From Myxococcus dinghuensis (GTDB lineage: Bacteria; Myxococcota; Myxococcia; Myxococcales; Myxococcaceae), in contig NZ_JAKCFB010000004.1 in NCBI RefSeq assembly GCF_024198235.1, forward strand, positions 415,581 through 479,580: a stretch of DNA of 64,000 nt, in the 5' to 3' direction. The position numbers and the translations under genes are program-made. Shown here piece after piece: positions 51,920 through 60,654 of this stretch (the stretch's first letter is position 1; each line of letters begins with the position of its first letter). The notes beneath the pieces were generated by a model. The model saw only the letters and a program-made list of their open reading frames with translations. It did not search any database and had not been told where the DNA came from.

Positions 51920-53941
51920 TCATTGCCGCGTGGCAAGCTCCAGCGTCACCCGGGCCCCCTTCTCCACCAGTGAGCCGGCGGCGGGGGTTTGAGACACCAC
52001 TCGTCCACTTCCCAATACCTGTGGCTCCAACGCCGCGGCGAGCAGCTTCACCACGGCCTCACGGCCGACGGAACCCTGGACGTCCGGCACACGCACCGTG
52101 CCGGGTTCCGGGGCCTCCGTGACCGCGTCCTCCAACGCCGGCCGGGCGGGCTCGGAGGCCTTGGAGGCCACCGGCTTCGCCGCGACAGGCGTGACGGACG
52201 CGGCGGCCACGGCCCCTCCGGGTGCCACCGTCCGGGACGGGGGCACGGCCAGATGGGCCATGGCGGCGGTCGCAATTTCCTTGAAAGCAGGGGCAGCCAC
52301 GAACCCCCCGTACACGTCCGTCTTGGGTTCGTCCACCACCACGAGGATGACCACGCGTGGATCCTCGGCTGGCACGACACCCACGAAGGAAGCAATCCGC
52401 TTGTCGGAGTACCCCCGGGCGACCGGGTCCGCCTTCTGGGCGGTGCCCGTCTTGCCGGCCACCCGGTACTCCTCCATGGCGGCGCGGGTGGCGGTGCCTC
52501 CCTTGACCACCACGCTCTCGAGCATGCCCACGACGTCCCGGGCCACCTTGGCGGACACGGCCCGGCGGACCTCCGTGGGGCGGTTCTCCAGCAGCACCAC
52601 CCCGTCCGGGTCCACGACCTTGGACACGAGGTAGGGCCGCATCAGCACGCCGTCGTTGGCCAGCGCGCCGTAGGCGGCGGCAATCTGGACGGCGGTGGCC
52701 GTCATGCCCTGGCCGAAGGACTGGGTGGCCAGGGAAATCTCCGCCTTGGGGAAGGGGATGACGCCGCGCCCCTCGCCGGGCAGCGCCAGGCCGGTGCGCT
52801 CGGCGAAGCCGAAGGCGTGGTAGCCGGCGACCGTCTTCTCCCGGCCCAGCTCCTGGGCGATCTTCGCCATGCAGATGTTGGAGGAGACCTGGAGGATGCC
52901 GCGGGGCGCCAGCCAACCGTAGGAGCCGTGGTCGTTGACCACGTGCCGGCCGATGCGCCACGCGCCGTTCTCGCAGAAGAAGGTGCTGTCGGCGGTGATG
53001 GCCTTCTGGTCCATGGCGGCGGCCACCACGAAGGGCTTCATCGTGGAGCCCGGCTCGAAGGTGTCCAGGGCGGCGCGGTTGCGCATGCCCGCACGGGAGC
53101 TGGACTCCGGGGTGTTGGGGTTGAAGCGGGGGTAGTTGGCCACGGCCAGCAGCTCGCCCGTCTTCGGGTCCAGCACCACCGCCATGCCGGCGACGCCCCT
53201 GGCGTCCTCCACGGCCTTGGAGAGCGACTTCTCCGCGACGTACTGGAGGTGCCGGTCGAGCGTCAGCGTGACGGCCGCGCCCTGGCGCTCCAGCGGATCC
53301 ATGGCGCCCTGGACCATCAGCTTGCGGCCCTTGGCGTCGCGGAAGCCGGACATCCGCGAGTTCTGTCCGGACAGCTCGTCCTCGAAGGCCAGCTCCAGGC
53401 CCTCCAGGCCCTTGCTGTCCATACCCACCATGCCCACCACGTGGGCGCCCAGCTCGCGCTGCGGATAGAAGCGCTTGGGCTCCTTGGTGAAGCCCAGCCC
53501 GGGGAGCCCCAGGGCCTGGATGGCGGCGACCTCCGCGGGCTTGGCCTGGCGCTTGACCCAGGCGAAGCGCTTGGCGCGCGTGAGGCGGGCGAGCAGCTCG
53601 TCCGCGTCCACCTTCAGGGCCTTGGCCATGGCGCGCGACGCCTGCTTCACGTCGGGCAGGAGGGACGGGTCCACCCAGATGGAGTCCACCTCCACGCTCT
53701 GGGCCAGCGGGGTGCCGCGCCGGTCGAAGATGTCGCCGCGGCGGGCGGGGATTTCAATCTGGCGGACGTACTGGTCCTGCGCCATGCCGCGCAGCTTCTC
53801 CTGCTCGAAGACCTGCAACTGCACGGCACGACCGAAGGCGACCCCCAGCAGCATCAGGAACAGCCCGAACAGCAGCCGTACCCGCAGCTTCAGCCACTTC
53901 GCGTTGGGCTCGGGGGCCCGGGTCGCCTTGAAGTCCCTCAC
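51920..53941 (-). CDS. ftsI: FtsI (PBP3), septal peptidoglycan transpeptidase with PASTA domain
   Basis: 673 residues. A short cytoplasmic N-terminus and one membrane helix (about 21-42) precede the dimerisation domain starting RRGDIFDRRGTPLA. The transpeptidase domain has catalytic Ser299 in STMK (299-302), VSSNICM (SxN) and AGKTGTAQ (KTG, about 498). After a Pro/Ala linker, the last ~60 residues form one PASTA domain (VRVPDVQGSVGREAVVKLL). Many proteobacterial FtsI lack PASTA. Start GTG 53941 overlaps the ftsL stop (GTGA). Confidence 0.96.
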   Translation of the reverse strand: MRDFKATRAPEPNAKWLKLRVRLLFGLFLMLLGVAFGRAVQLQVFEQEKLRGMAQDQYVRQIEIPARRGDIFDRRGTPLAQSVEVDSIWVDPSLLPDVKQASRAMAKALKVDADELLARLTRAKRFAWVKRQAKPAEVAAIQALGLPGLGFTKEPKRFYPQRELGAHVVGMVGMDSKGLEGLELAFEDELSGQNSRMSGFRDAKGRKLMVQGAMDPLERQGAAVTLTLDRHLQYVAEKSLSKAVEDARGVAGMAVVLDPKTGELLAVANYPRFNPNTPESSSRAGMRNRAALDTFEPGSTMKPFVVAAAMDQKAITADSTFFCENGAWRIGRHVVNDHGSYGWLAPRGILQVSSNICMAKIAQELGREKTVAGYHAFGFAERTGLALPGEGRGVIPFPKAEISLATQSFGQGMTATAVQIAAAYGALANDGVLMRPYLVSKVVDPDGVVLLENRPTEVRRAVSAKVARDVVGMLESVVVKGGTATRAAMEEYRVAGKTGTAQKADPVARGYSDKRIASFVGVVPAEDPRVVILVVVDEPKTDVYGGFVAAPAFKEIATAAMAHLAVPPSRTVAPGGAVAAASVTPVAAKPVASKASEPARPALEDAVTEAPEPGTVRVPDVQGSVGREAVVKLLAAALEPQVLGSGRVVSQTPAAGSLVEKGARVTLELATRQ

Positions 53942-54339
53942 CGGGCCGCGCCTCCACGCCCGGCCACGCGCACGCCCGGCTTCTCCGCGGGGGCGCTGGC
54001 GGAGGCGCTGGCGCGCGAGGGGGCGTCCGCGGACAGCGACACCACCGCGCTGCCGGCGGGCATGGCCATGCCCAACTGCTCACGGGCCACGCGCTCCAGG
54101 CGGCCCGGGGCCTTGAGGGTGGCCAGCTCCAGCTTCAGGCGGTCGTTCTCCCGGGTGAGGCTGCGGCTCTCCGCCTCCGCGCGCGACAGGCGGTAGCCCA
54201 TGTCCACCACCATGACACGGCTGGTGACGTGGAGGATGCCCACCGCGGCGAACAAGGTGAAGAGGAGCACGGCCGGCAGCAGGTGCAACAGCACCCCCGT
54301 CACCGACACGGAGCCACGCAGCGAGGACGCCTTGCTCAT
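53938..54339 (-). CDS. ftsL: Cell division protein FtsL
   Basis: 133 residues. Bitopic: a short cytoplasmic N-terminus, one membrane helix (about 15-37), then a periplasmic coiled coil ([30 protein letters not shown] split over 50-80) and an Ala/Ser/Pro tail. Sequence identity in FtsL is always low; the call rests on topology and position between rsmH and ftsI. ATG 54339 overlaps the rsmH stop by 4 nt. With FtsQ it should form the FtsQLB complex; ftsB is not in the window. Confidence 0.85.
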   Translation of the reverse strand: MSKASSLRGSVSVTGVLLHLLPAVLLFTLFAAVGILHVTSRVMVVDMGYRLSRAEAESRSLTRENDRLKLELATLKAPGRLERVAREQLGMAMPAGSAVVSLSADAPSRASASASAPAEKPGVRVAGRGGAAR

Positions 54340-55256
54340 CGCACTTTCTCCACCACGCGCAGGTGCGCGCTTCGAGAGCGGGGGTTGGCCTCCACCTCTT
54401 CCTCCGAGGCGGCCACGGCCTTCTTCGTCAGCACCTGGAAGTCGCCCACGCTCTTGCAGACGCACACGGGCAGGCCGGGCGGGCAGGTGCACTGCCCCGC
54501 CAGCGCGCGGAAGGCGTCCTTCACCCGCCGGTCCTCCAGCGAATGGAAGGAGATGACGGCGGCGCGGCCGCCCACCTTGAGGAGCGCGGGCAGCGCGGCG
54601 AGCAGCGTGTCCAGCGACTCCAGCTCCGCGTTGACGGCCATGCGCAGGGCCTGGAACGTGCGGGTGGCGACGTGGATGCGGGTGGGCCACGCCTTGCGCG
54701 GCACCGCGCGCTTGACGACCTCCGCGGCCTCCAGCGTCCGGGTGGGGAGCGCGCGCTTGAGCTCGCGGGCGATGGGCCGCGCGAAGGGCTCCTCGCCGTA
54801 CTCCTTGAGGATGCGCGCCAGCTCCGCCTCGTCGGTGGTGGCGATGAGCTCCGCGGCGGTGGGACCGTCCGGCCCCATGCGCATGTCCAGCGGGCCGTCC
54901 TTGTTGAAGGAGAAGCCGCGCTCGGCCACGTCGAGCTGCGGGGAGGACACGCCCAGGTCCACCAGCACACCGTCCACGGGGAGCAGGTCCGCCGCCACGC
55001 GGGACAGGTCCGCGAAGTTGCCCTGGCGGGGCTGGAAGCGGGGGTTGCCCCCCACGCGGGCGGTCGCGGCGGCGAGCGCCACCGGGTCGCGGTCCACGCC
55101 CACCACGGACGCGCCCCCGGCCAGGAGCGCCTCCGTGTGGCCACCACCCCCCAGTGTGCCGTCGATGATCACCTTGCCCGCTCCCGGCCGAAGCAGCTCC
55201 ACTGCCTCACGCAGAAGGACCGTCTGGTGCTGGAAGTCCAAGTCCCCCACGAGCAC
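54336..55256 (-). CDS. rsmH: 16S rRNA m4C1402 methyltransferase RsmH
   Basis: N4-methylates C1402 of 16S rRNA with S-adenosylmethionine. 306 residues. [14 protein letters not shown], the SAM-binding [54 protein letters not shown], and a C-terminal [15 protein letters not shown], all standard. Start taken as GTG 55256, directly after the TGA of the STAS gene; GTG 55250 is an alternative. Formerly called mraW. Confidence 0.96.
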   Translation of the reverse strand: MLVGDLDFQHQTVLLREAVELLRPGAGKVIIDGTLGGGGHTEALLAGGASVVGVDRDPVALAAATARVGGNPRFQPRQGNFADLSRVAADLLPVDGVLVDLGVSSPQLDVAERGFSFNKDGPLDMRMGPDGPTAAELIATTDEAELARILKEYGEEPFARPIARELKRALPTRTLEAAEVVKRAVPRKAWPTRIHVATRTFQALRMAVNAELESLDTLLAALPALLKVGGRAAVISFHSLEDRRVKDAFRALAGQCTCPPGLPVCVCKSVGDFQVLTKKAVAASEEEVEANPRSRSAHLRVVEKVR

Positions 55257-55643
55257 TCAGACGAAGGGAGCCCGCGCGAGCGCGAAGGAGGCGCGGGCGT
55301 CGTTCATGTGCGGGTAGATTTCGAAGGCGTCGTGCGCGCCCGCGGCCCGGAAGATGGCCGCCAGGTACGGCGACAGCCCGGACAGCTTCAGGTCGCCGCC
55401 GGTGCGGCGGAAGGCCTCGGCGCGCGCCATCAGCGGCCTGACGCCCTTGTAGTTGAGGTGGCCCACGTCGGACAGGTCCACCACCACCTGGCGCAGCCCG
55501 CGCTGCATGCGCCGGGTGAGGTCGTCGCACAGCTCCAGCAGGTCCTGCTCGCTCAGCTCGCCCTCGAGCATCAGCGTCTCCACGCGGTCGGCTCCCGCCA
55601 ACACGCTCGCCGCCCTTCGCCGAACCTCCAGAACCTGATTCAT
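55257..55643 (-). CDS. STAS-domain (anti-anti-sigma-like) protein within the dcw cluster
   Basis: 128 residues, a single STAS fold. LMLEGELSEQDLLELCDDL, VVVDLSDVGHLNYKGVRPL and GGDLKLSGLSPYLAAIF match the strand-helix order. In anti-sigma antagonists the phosphorylated Ser/Thr sits after the DLS-V motif; here that region reads LNYKG, with Tyr in place of Ser/Thr, so classical SpoIIAA-type phospho-switching is doubtful. It is between mraZ and rsmH and abuts rsmH (TGAGTG), so co-expressed with division genes. Partner unknown. ATG 55643. Confidence 0.85.
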   Translation of the reverse strand: MNQVLEVRRRAASVLAGADRVETLMLEGELSEQDLLELCDDLTRRMQRGLRQVVVDLSDVGHLNYKGVRPLMARAEAFRRTGGDLKLSGLSPYLAAIFRAAGAHDAFEIYPHMNDARASFALARAPFV

Positions 55644-55689
55644 ACGCTTGCCACCCTCCTGGCACTGCCTGCTTCTGTCGACTTTCCGG

Positions 55690-56142
55690 CTACGGATGCC
55701 GCAGCTCGGAGAGCACCTTCATCACGTCCGCGGAGGCCGCCTCCTGGCGGGCCTCTTCCTGGGCCTTGGCCCACCCCTCGCGGCTCCAGAGCTCGATGAC
55801 CTTCACCATCCCCGCCCACACCACGTCCTTCTCCAGCCCCGCGTAGGAGCGCAGCGACGGGGGAATCAAGAGCCGCCCCAGCCGGTCCAACGGGCACTCC
55901 TGGGCGCTGGCCACGTACAGGCGCATCAGCGTCTTCACCCCGGGCTCCATGGGATTGCGACGGGCGAGCGAGGCCTCCAGCGCCTCCCACTCCCGGACCG
56001 GATACGCGTGGAGGCACCGGTCCAGCGCCGTCGTGACGATGAGCCGCTCGTCGTACGCCCCCACCAGCGTCTCCCGGAGCTTCGCCGGGAGGCTGGTCCG
56101 CCCCTTCGCGTCGATCTGGTGCTCATAGACGCCTCGGAACAC
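55690..56142 (-). CDS. mraZ: Transcriptional regulator MraZ
   Basis: 150 residues, two AbrB/SpoVT-like half domains each with the DXXXR motif (DAKGR at about 11-15 and DRLGR near 86-90). Forms a ring oligomer in known relatives and represses its own dcw operon by binding TGGGN repeats. Start GTG 56142 gives [11 protein letters not shown], as expected. First gene of the cluster; its upstream region has a good promoter and candidate MraZ boxes, so autoregulation is likely. Confidence 0.95.
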   Translation of the reverse strand: MFRGVYEHQIDAKGRTSLPAKLRETLVGAYDERLIVTTALDRCLHAYPVREWEALEASLARRNPMEPGVKTLMRLYVASAQECPLDRLGRLLIPPSLRSYAGLEKDVVWAGMVKVIELWSREGWAKAQEEARQEAASADVMKVLSELRHP

Positions 56143-56182
56143 GGGGGACGATCCACCTTTTCAGCCCACTAGGGGATGAAGC

Positions 56183-56206
56183 TCCACTCCTTCCCACTTC
56201 TTGCCA
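56183..56206 (-). promoter_or_regulatory. Candidate MraZ operator: three TGGN repeats at 10-bp spacing
   Basis: On the minus strand TGGC (56206-56203), TGGG (56196-56193) and TGGA (56186-56183), each within an AGTGG context and exactly 10 bp apart. Known MraZ boxes are TGGGN repeats with this period. The boxes lie downstream of the predicted transcription start, 41-64 bp before the mraZ start codon. A further TGGG lies closer to the gene, near 56165-56168. Confidence 0.65.
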
Positions 56207-56219
56207 CTACCGGGCGGCA

Positions 56220-56248
56220 TTCATACGCGGCCCCCCAGGGGGGGTCAA
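56220..56248 (-). promoter_or_regulatory. Promoter of the dcw operon
   Basis: On the minus strand TTGACC (56248-56243), a 17-bp spacer, TATGAA (56225-56220). Five of six -35 bases and most -10 bases match sigma70 consensus. Predicted start near 56213, giving a ~70-nt leader that contains the MraZ boxes. Confidence 0.7.
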
Positions 56249-56406
56249 GAAAGCGCAACAGGCTGGAACACCCCGCCGGTGGGTCCCTGACATCCAGACA
56301 GGCCGTCACACCTGGAAGGTCAGGTGTTTGCCGCGTCACAACGTCCTACCCATGGCGCTGGGGTAAACTTGAGCTCCCCCCTGGAAGAGCGCAGAGTGTC
56401 AGTCGC

Positions 56407-57117
56407 GTGAACACGAACGTGCGACTGAAAGTGGCCTATCAGAGCCCACAGTCCCTGGTGGGGGAGTACACGCGCAGCGTGGGTCAAGGCGGAGTCACGC
56501 TGGAGACCCGCCGCAAGCTGCCCCTGGGGACCCGCTTCACCTTCGAGCTTCACGCCCGGGGTGTGCCCCGGCCCGTGGAGGTCCACGGCGAGGTGGTGCA
56601 GGTCCAACCCCAGCAGCGGGAGCAGGGGTATCTGCTGACCGTGCGCTATGGGGCGGGCGAGGATCGCAGCGCGCTGGACGCGATGATCCAACGCATCTTC
56701 TCCGTCCAGGAGCGGGAGGGGCTGCGGCGCTTCCCGCGGCTGCCCCTGCACCTGCGCGCGGTGGAGGCGGCCCCGTTCGCGCCGGGCTTCCTGGTCCGGG
56801 ACATCTCCCGGGGCGGCGTGGGGCTGGAGGTGCAGTCGGCCACCCTCCCCCGCCACGTCCGCGTGGGCACGCCCTTCCTCCTGGAGATGGACCTCACGGA
56901 AGGGGCGCTGCTCCTGCACGGGGAGGTCGTGTGGACCTCGTCGGTGCCCCGGAAGAACAGCAATACGGTGACGCCGGGGTTGGGCGCCACCTTCGGGCGG
57001 CTGCGGCCGGAGATGCAGCGCCGGCTGGACGCGCTGCTCGCGCTGGAGTCGCTGCCCCCCGCGCCCTGGAAGGCGCGGGTGAGCTTCGGGATGGACGCCG
57101 TCACGCGGATGCCGTGA
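56407..57117 (+). CDS. PilZ-domain protein, probably tandem
   Basis: 236 residues, no membrane segment. Two PilZ-like halves: the N-terminal one (about 5-95) has VRLKVAYQSPQSLVGEYTRS and VGQGGVTLE; the C-terminal one (about 100-220) has RRFPRLPLHLRA and DISRGGVGLEV, close to the c-di-GMP-binding pattern RxxxR...D/NxSxxG. The C-terminal half keeps the DxSxGG core, so binding is plausible; the N-terminal half lacks the Arg pair and may be degenerate. Start GTG 56407, ribosome-binding site weak. It is divergent from mraZ, sharing a 264-bp control region. Confidence 0.8.
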   Translation: MNTNVRLKVAYQSPQSLVGEYTRSVGQGGVTLETRRKLPLGTRFTFELHARGVPRPVEVHGEVVQVQPQQREQGYLLTVRYGAGEDRSALDAMIQRIFSVQEREGLRRFPRLPLHLRAVEAAPFAPGFLVRDISRGGVGLEVQSATLPRHVRVGTPFLLEMDLTEGALLLHGEVVWTSSVPRKNSNTVTPGLGATFGRLRPEMQRRLDALLALESLPPAPWKARVSFGMDAVTRMP

Positions 57118-57122
57118 CGGCG
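57096..57122. terminator. Bidirectional hairpin terminator
   Basis: Perfect 9-bp stem CGCCGTCAC / GTGACGGCG with a 9-nt loop. The right arm overlaps the PilZ gene stop codon; it lies between convergent genes. Confidence 0.6.
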
Positions 57123-57127
57123 CGGCC

Positions 57128-58933
57128 TCAGTCCTGCTGGAGCGGGTAGCCGCCCGTGGCCTCCAGGGCCGTCACCACCGTCTCGCGCAGCTTCGCCGGG
57201 TCATACGGCGTGAACACGTCGAGCGCGCGCAGGCGCTTCAGCTCCTTCTCCAGGGCGGCCCCCTCGAGGGTCGCGCACAGCGCCCGGCGGGTCCGGTCAT
57301 ACGCGCGAGGGATGCTGTCGAACGCGTACAGGCGCACGAGCGCGAGCCGGGTGGCGTCCGGTGTGCCGCCCTGCGCCGTCTGCCGGGTGCGGGTCACCAG
57401 CGAGTCCAGCGCGAAGGCGTCCATCACCACGTCGGAGAGCGCGGCGAGCACCTCCTGGTGGTTCTCCAGTTCGGGGCCGAACGTCTCCGCCGCCACGCGC
57501 AGGCCGTGGAGCGCCAGGCGCTTGGCGACCTCCGCGGCCACCTCCTGCGGCGCGAGCGCGTCGTCGAGCCGCGCGCGGGGCAGTTCGCCCTGGTCCAGCT
57601 CCCGGGCGATGTCGCCCGCGACGGCGAACAGGGGCAGGTCCCCCTTCACCGCGCGCTTGAGGAGCATGCCGGTGATGAGCATGCGGTTGATCTCGTTGGT
57701 GCCCTCGAAGATGCGGTTGATGCGCGCGTCGCGGTAGGCGCGCTCGACGGGGTACTCCTCGATGTAGCCGGCGCCGCCGTGCAGTTGCACCGCGTCGTCC
57801 ACGAGCTGACCGAGCGCCTCGGAGCCGTACACCTTCATGATGGACGACTCGATGGCGTACTCCTCGACGGCGGCCAGCAGGTGGCCCTCGTAGTCCGGCG
57901 CCCCCTTGTCTCGGGAGGACAGGCGCGCGTCCACGAGCCCCGCCGTGCGGTACGTCATGCTCTCCAGCGCGTAGATGAGCGACACCATGCGGGCCAGCTT
58001 CTCGCGCGACAGCGGGAAGCGGACGATGGGCGTGCCGAACTGCTTGCGCTCCTGGGCGAACCTCAGCGCGTTCTGCAGTTGCAGCTTCATGCTGCCGATG
58101 ACGCCCGCGCCCAGCTTCAGGCGGCCGTAGTTGAGGATGTTGAAGGCGATCTTGTGCCCCTTGCCCACCTCGCCCAGCAGGTTCTCCGCGGGCACGCGCG
58201 CGTCCTCGAAATACAGCGGGCACGTGGACGAGCCACGGATGCCCATCTTGTGCTCCTCCGGGCCGACGGTGAGGCCCGGGGTGTCCTTCTCCACGATGAA
58301 GCCCGTGAAGCGATCTCCATCCACCTTGGCGAAGACGACGAACACGTCCGCGAAGGCGGCGTTGGTGATGTAGAGCTTGGAGCCGTTCAGGATCCAATGC
58401 TTGCCGTCCGGCGAGCGCACCGCCCGCGTCTTCGCGCCCAGCGCGTCGCTGCCGCTGCCCTGCTCCGTGAGGGCATAGGCGGCCACCCACTCGCCCGTGG
58501 CCAGCTTCGGCAGGTACTTCGCCTTCTGGGCCGCGTTGCCGAACCAGACGATGGGCAACGTGCCGATGCCGGTGTGCGCGCCGAAGGTGACGGACCAGGA
58601 GCCGTTGAGGCTCATCGCCTCCGCGAGCAGCAGCGACGTCGTCTTGTCCAGCCCGATGCCGCCGTAGGCCTCCGGGATGTCCACGCTGAGCAGGCCCAGC
58701 TCGCCCGCCTGACGCAGCAGCTCCCTCAGGAGGGCGTTGTCCTTGTGCTCGATGCGCGGCGCCTGTGGGAGGACCTTCTCGCGGCTGAACTGGAGCGCCG
58801 TCTTGAAGAAGAGGCGCTGTTCCTCCGTGAAGGACTCGGGCGTGACGAAGCGCGTGGCGCCGACCTCCTCGAAGAGGAAGGCACCACCGGTGGGAATGTC
58901 CCGCGACGACGAAGCTGCGTTCTCGGCGACCAT
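57128..58933 (-). CDS. Acyl-CoA dehydrogenase, long (VLCAD/ACAD9-like) form
   Basis: FAD-dependent oxidation of acyl-CoA to trans-2-enoyl-CoA. 601 residues, longer than the ~380 of medium-chain enzymes because of a C-terminal helical extension of about 170 residues, as in VLCAD-type enzymes. The core has YALTEQGSGSDALGAKT, MGIRGSSTCPLYFEDARVP, RKQFGTPI, QLHGGAGYIEEYPVERAYRD and IFEGTNEINRML with the usual catalytic Glu. ATG 58933 follows GGAGG. It is monocistronic, divergent from the propeller-like gene. Substrate chain length is inferred only. Confidence 0.93.
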   Translation of the reverse strand: MVAENAASSSRDIPTGGAFLFEEVGATRFVTPESFTEEQRLFFKTALQFSREKVLPQAPRIEHKDNALLRELLRQAGELGLLSVDIPEAYGGIGLDKTTSLLLAEAMSLNGSWSVTFGAHTGIGTLPIVWFGNAAQKAKYLPKLATGEWVAAYALTEQGSGSDALGAKTRAVRSPDGKHWILNGSKLYITNAAFADVFVVFAKVDGDRFTGFIVEKDTPGLTVGPEEHKMGIRGSSTCPLYFEDARVPAENLLGEVGKGHKIAFNILNYGRLKLGAGVIGSMKLQLQNALRFAQERKQFGTPIVRFPLSREKLARMVSLIYALESMTYRTAGLVDARLSSRDKGAPDYEGHLLAAVEEYAIESSIMKVYGSEALGQLVDDAVQLHGGAGYIEEYPVERAYRDARINRIFEGTNEINRMLITGMLLKRAVKGDLPLFAVAGDIARELDQGELPRARLDDALAPQEVAAEVAKRLALHGLRVAAETFGPELENHQEVLAALSDVVMDAFALDSLVTRTRQTAQGGTPDATRLALVRLYAFDSIPRAYDRTRRALCATLEGAALEKELKRLRALDVFTPYDPAKLRETVVTALEATGGYPLQQD

Positions 58934-59290
58934 CACGACCTCCGGGATGCGCGGAAGGAGCTGCCTTCCGCCGAGCAGGCACTCGGCCCGCTCCTGGCAA
59001 GCTAGGGAGCGCGACTTCATCGGAGGAGTGACGGGCAGGCCAGCCCTTTTCGCGTGGAGCGCGCGAGGCCCGTTCCGCCAGGCGGTCCGTTCCGCCAGGC
59101 GGACCCCTGGGCAAGGGCCCACGCATCGTGCCCACGGGCCATGCGCCTCGGGACAGGCGACGCACGGGCGGCGCGAATGTGGCGCGCGCGACGCTTCCCG
59201 CCGCCGCACGCGGGCTCTCCCCGCACGCCATGCGCACGCATCCGACCTCACACCGGCGAGGCATGGGGCCTCCGGCGCTGGGGGGATGTC
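58934..59290. other. Divergent intergenic region with a tandem palindrome
   Basis: 357 bp between the acyl-CoA dehydrogenase and the propeller-like gene. Apart from the repeat at 59071-59102 and the ribosome-binding sites I see no feature and no credible gene. Confidence 0.6.
59071..59102. repeat. Two direct copies of a palindromic 15-mer
   Basis: CGTTCCGCCAGGCGG occurs at 59071-59085 and again at 59088-59102, 17 bp apart. Each copy contains the palindrome CCGCC-A-GGCGG. Likely binding sites for a dimeric regulator of one or both flanking genes. Confidence 0.6.
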
Positions 59291-60634
59291 ATGGGGATGG
59301 GAAGACAGATGTTGGCGCTGTTGGGCGGGGCGGTCTTCTTCACGGGGTGGGTCGCGGTGGCGACACCGACGAGTGCCCCAGGGCCCGCCCCGACACACGA
59401 GCAGCGACTCGCCACGCCCGCCTCCCCTCCCCGTTGGACACGCCCCCTCACCGGCCCCGGTGGCGACGAGTCCGCGCGGCTCGTCAGCGACAAGGCGGGC
59501 GGCATCCTCGCGATGGTGAACTTCACGCGCAGCATCGACGTGGGCACCGGCCCCATCGAGGGCTCGGACGACCCGACCGAATGGCACACCGTGCTCGCAC
59601 GCTACGACGCGCGGGGACAGGCCCAGGTGCTCAAGGTCTTCCACAGCACCTACGGGATGCGGCACGTCGTGGATGCCCAGCACAACATCGTGCTGCTCAT
59701 CTCCGCCGGAGGTGGCGTGCTGGACAGCGCGGTGCATCTGGCGAAGCTCGACGCCACCGGGAAGCTGCTCTGGCTGCGCCCCCTCCCGGACGGGGAGATA
59801 TGGCCCCAGGCCCTGACGACGGACAGGGCGGGCAACATCGGCGTCGGCGGCTACACGGTGGGCAGCGGCAGCGGGCAGCTCGCCTTCATCAAGTACGGCC
59901 CGGAGGGTGTCCGGCAATGGACGTTCACCGACCGACAGATGCCGCGGAGCGAGGGCCGGGCCGCCACCGCCGACAGCGACGGGTGCTTCTACGTCGGAGG
60001 GGACGCCCAGGGCGACGACCCCGTCGCCGAGCCGTACCTCGTCAAGCTGTCCCCGGAAGGCTCCCCGGTCTGGCGCAGGCGCCTGCCGGGCGCCGTGGGC
60101 TTCGGTCATGACGTGGCCACCCACGGCAACCGCGTGGTGCTCGTCGGAACGTTCGGCGGCGCCTTCACCTACGTGGACGGCCCCCACGTCGCCACCGACA
60201 ACGTGGGCACCAACCAGGACGCCTTCGTCGCGGCCTGGACACGCGATGGCGACGAGCGCTGGGCCAGGAACTTCGGCTTCGACATCGGCGGCGTCGCCAT
60301 GAGCGAGGAGGACGACGGCGTGGTCGTCGCCGGCGGCTACCAGGGAGGCAGCCCGGACCTCGCGGTCCTGGGACCGCTGGCTGGCAACCCGAACGGCGCC
60401 GCCAACGTGTACGTGGCGAAGTTCGACCGCATCGAGGGCAAGCTCCGCTGGGCGCGGGGCTACCCGAGCGGCCTCGACCTGGGCGTCCTCGGCGTCGACG
60501 AGAGCAGCGTGGCCGTCACGTCGGACGGTCGCGCGGCGGTCGTGGGCCTCTTCCACGACACGCTCCAGACCGGCGCGACGAAGTGGACGGCGAACGGACG
60601 CTCCGACCTGTTCCTCTTCGGCTTCGACCCCTGA
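59291..60634 (+). CDS. Exported beta-propeller-like (SBBP-type) repeat protein
   Basis: 447 residues with an N-terminal hydrophobic signal segment (LALLGGAVFFTGWVAVA). The mature part has six or seven repeats of ~45 residues with phrases such as VHLAKLDATGKLLWLRPLP, AFIKYGPEGVRQWTF, PYLVKLSPEGSPVWRRRL, AFVAAWTRDGDERWARNF and VYVAKFDRIEGKLRWARGY, the pattern of SBBP/PQQ-like propeller blades. ATG 59291 has GGGGGA upstream; ATG 59297 is possible. No catalytic motif is seen, so probably a surface or periplasmic binding scaffold. Confidence 0.75.
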   Translation: MGMGRQMLALLGGAVFFTGWVAVATPTSAPGPAPTHEQRLATPASPPRWTRPLTGPGGDESARLVSDKAGGILAMVNFTRSIDVGTGPIEGSDDPTEWHTVLARYDARGQAQVLKVFHSTYGMRHVVDAQHNIVLLISAGGGVLDSAVHLAKLDATGKLLWLRPLPDGEIWPQALTTDRAGNIGVGGYTVGSGSGQLAFIKYGPEGVRQWTFTDRQMPRSEGRAATADSDGCFYVGGDAQGDDPVAEPYLVKLSPEGSPVWRRRLPGAVGFGHDVATHGNRVVLVGTFGGAFTYVDGPHVATDNVGTNQDAFVAAWTRDGDERWARNFGFDIGGVAMSEEDDGVVVAGGYQGGSPDLAVLGPLAGNPNGAANVYVAKFDRIEGKLRWARGYPSGLDLGVLGVDESSVAVTSDGRAAVVGLFHDTLQTGATKWTANGRSDLFLFGFDP

Positions 60635-60654
60635 CCCGAGCGGAGCCTCGCGCG

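Noticed and set aside
48911..51973. A 1020-codon plus-strand open frame over murF and murE
   Set aside because: Shadow of two certain Mur ligase genes; its composition (His, Arg, Gln, Gly) is typical of antisense frames here.
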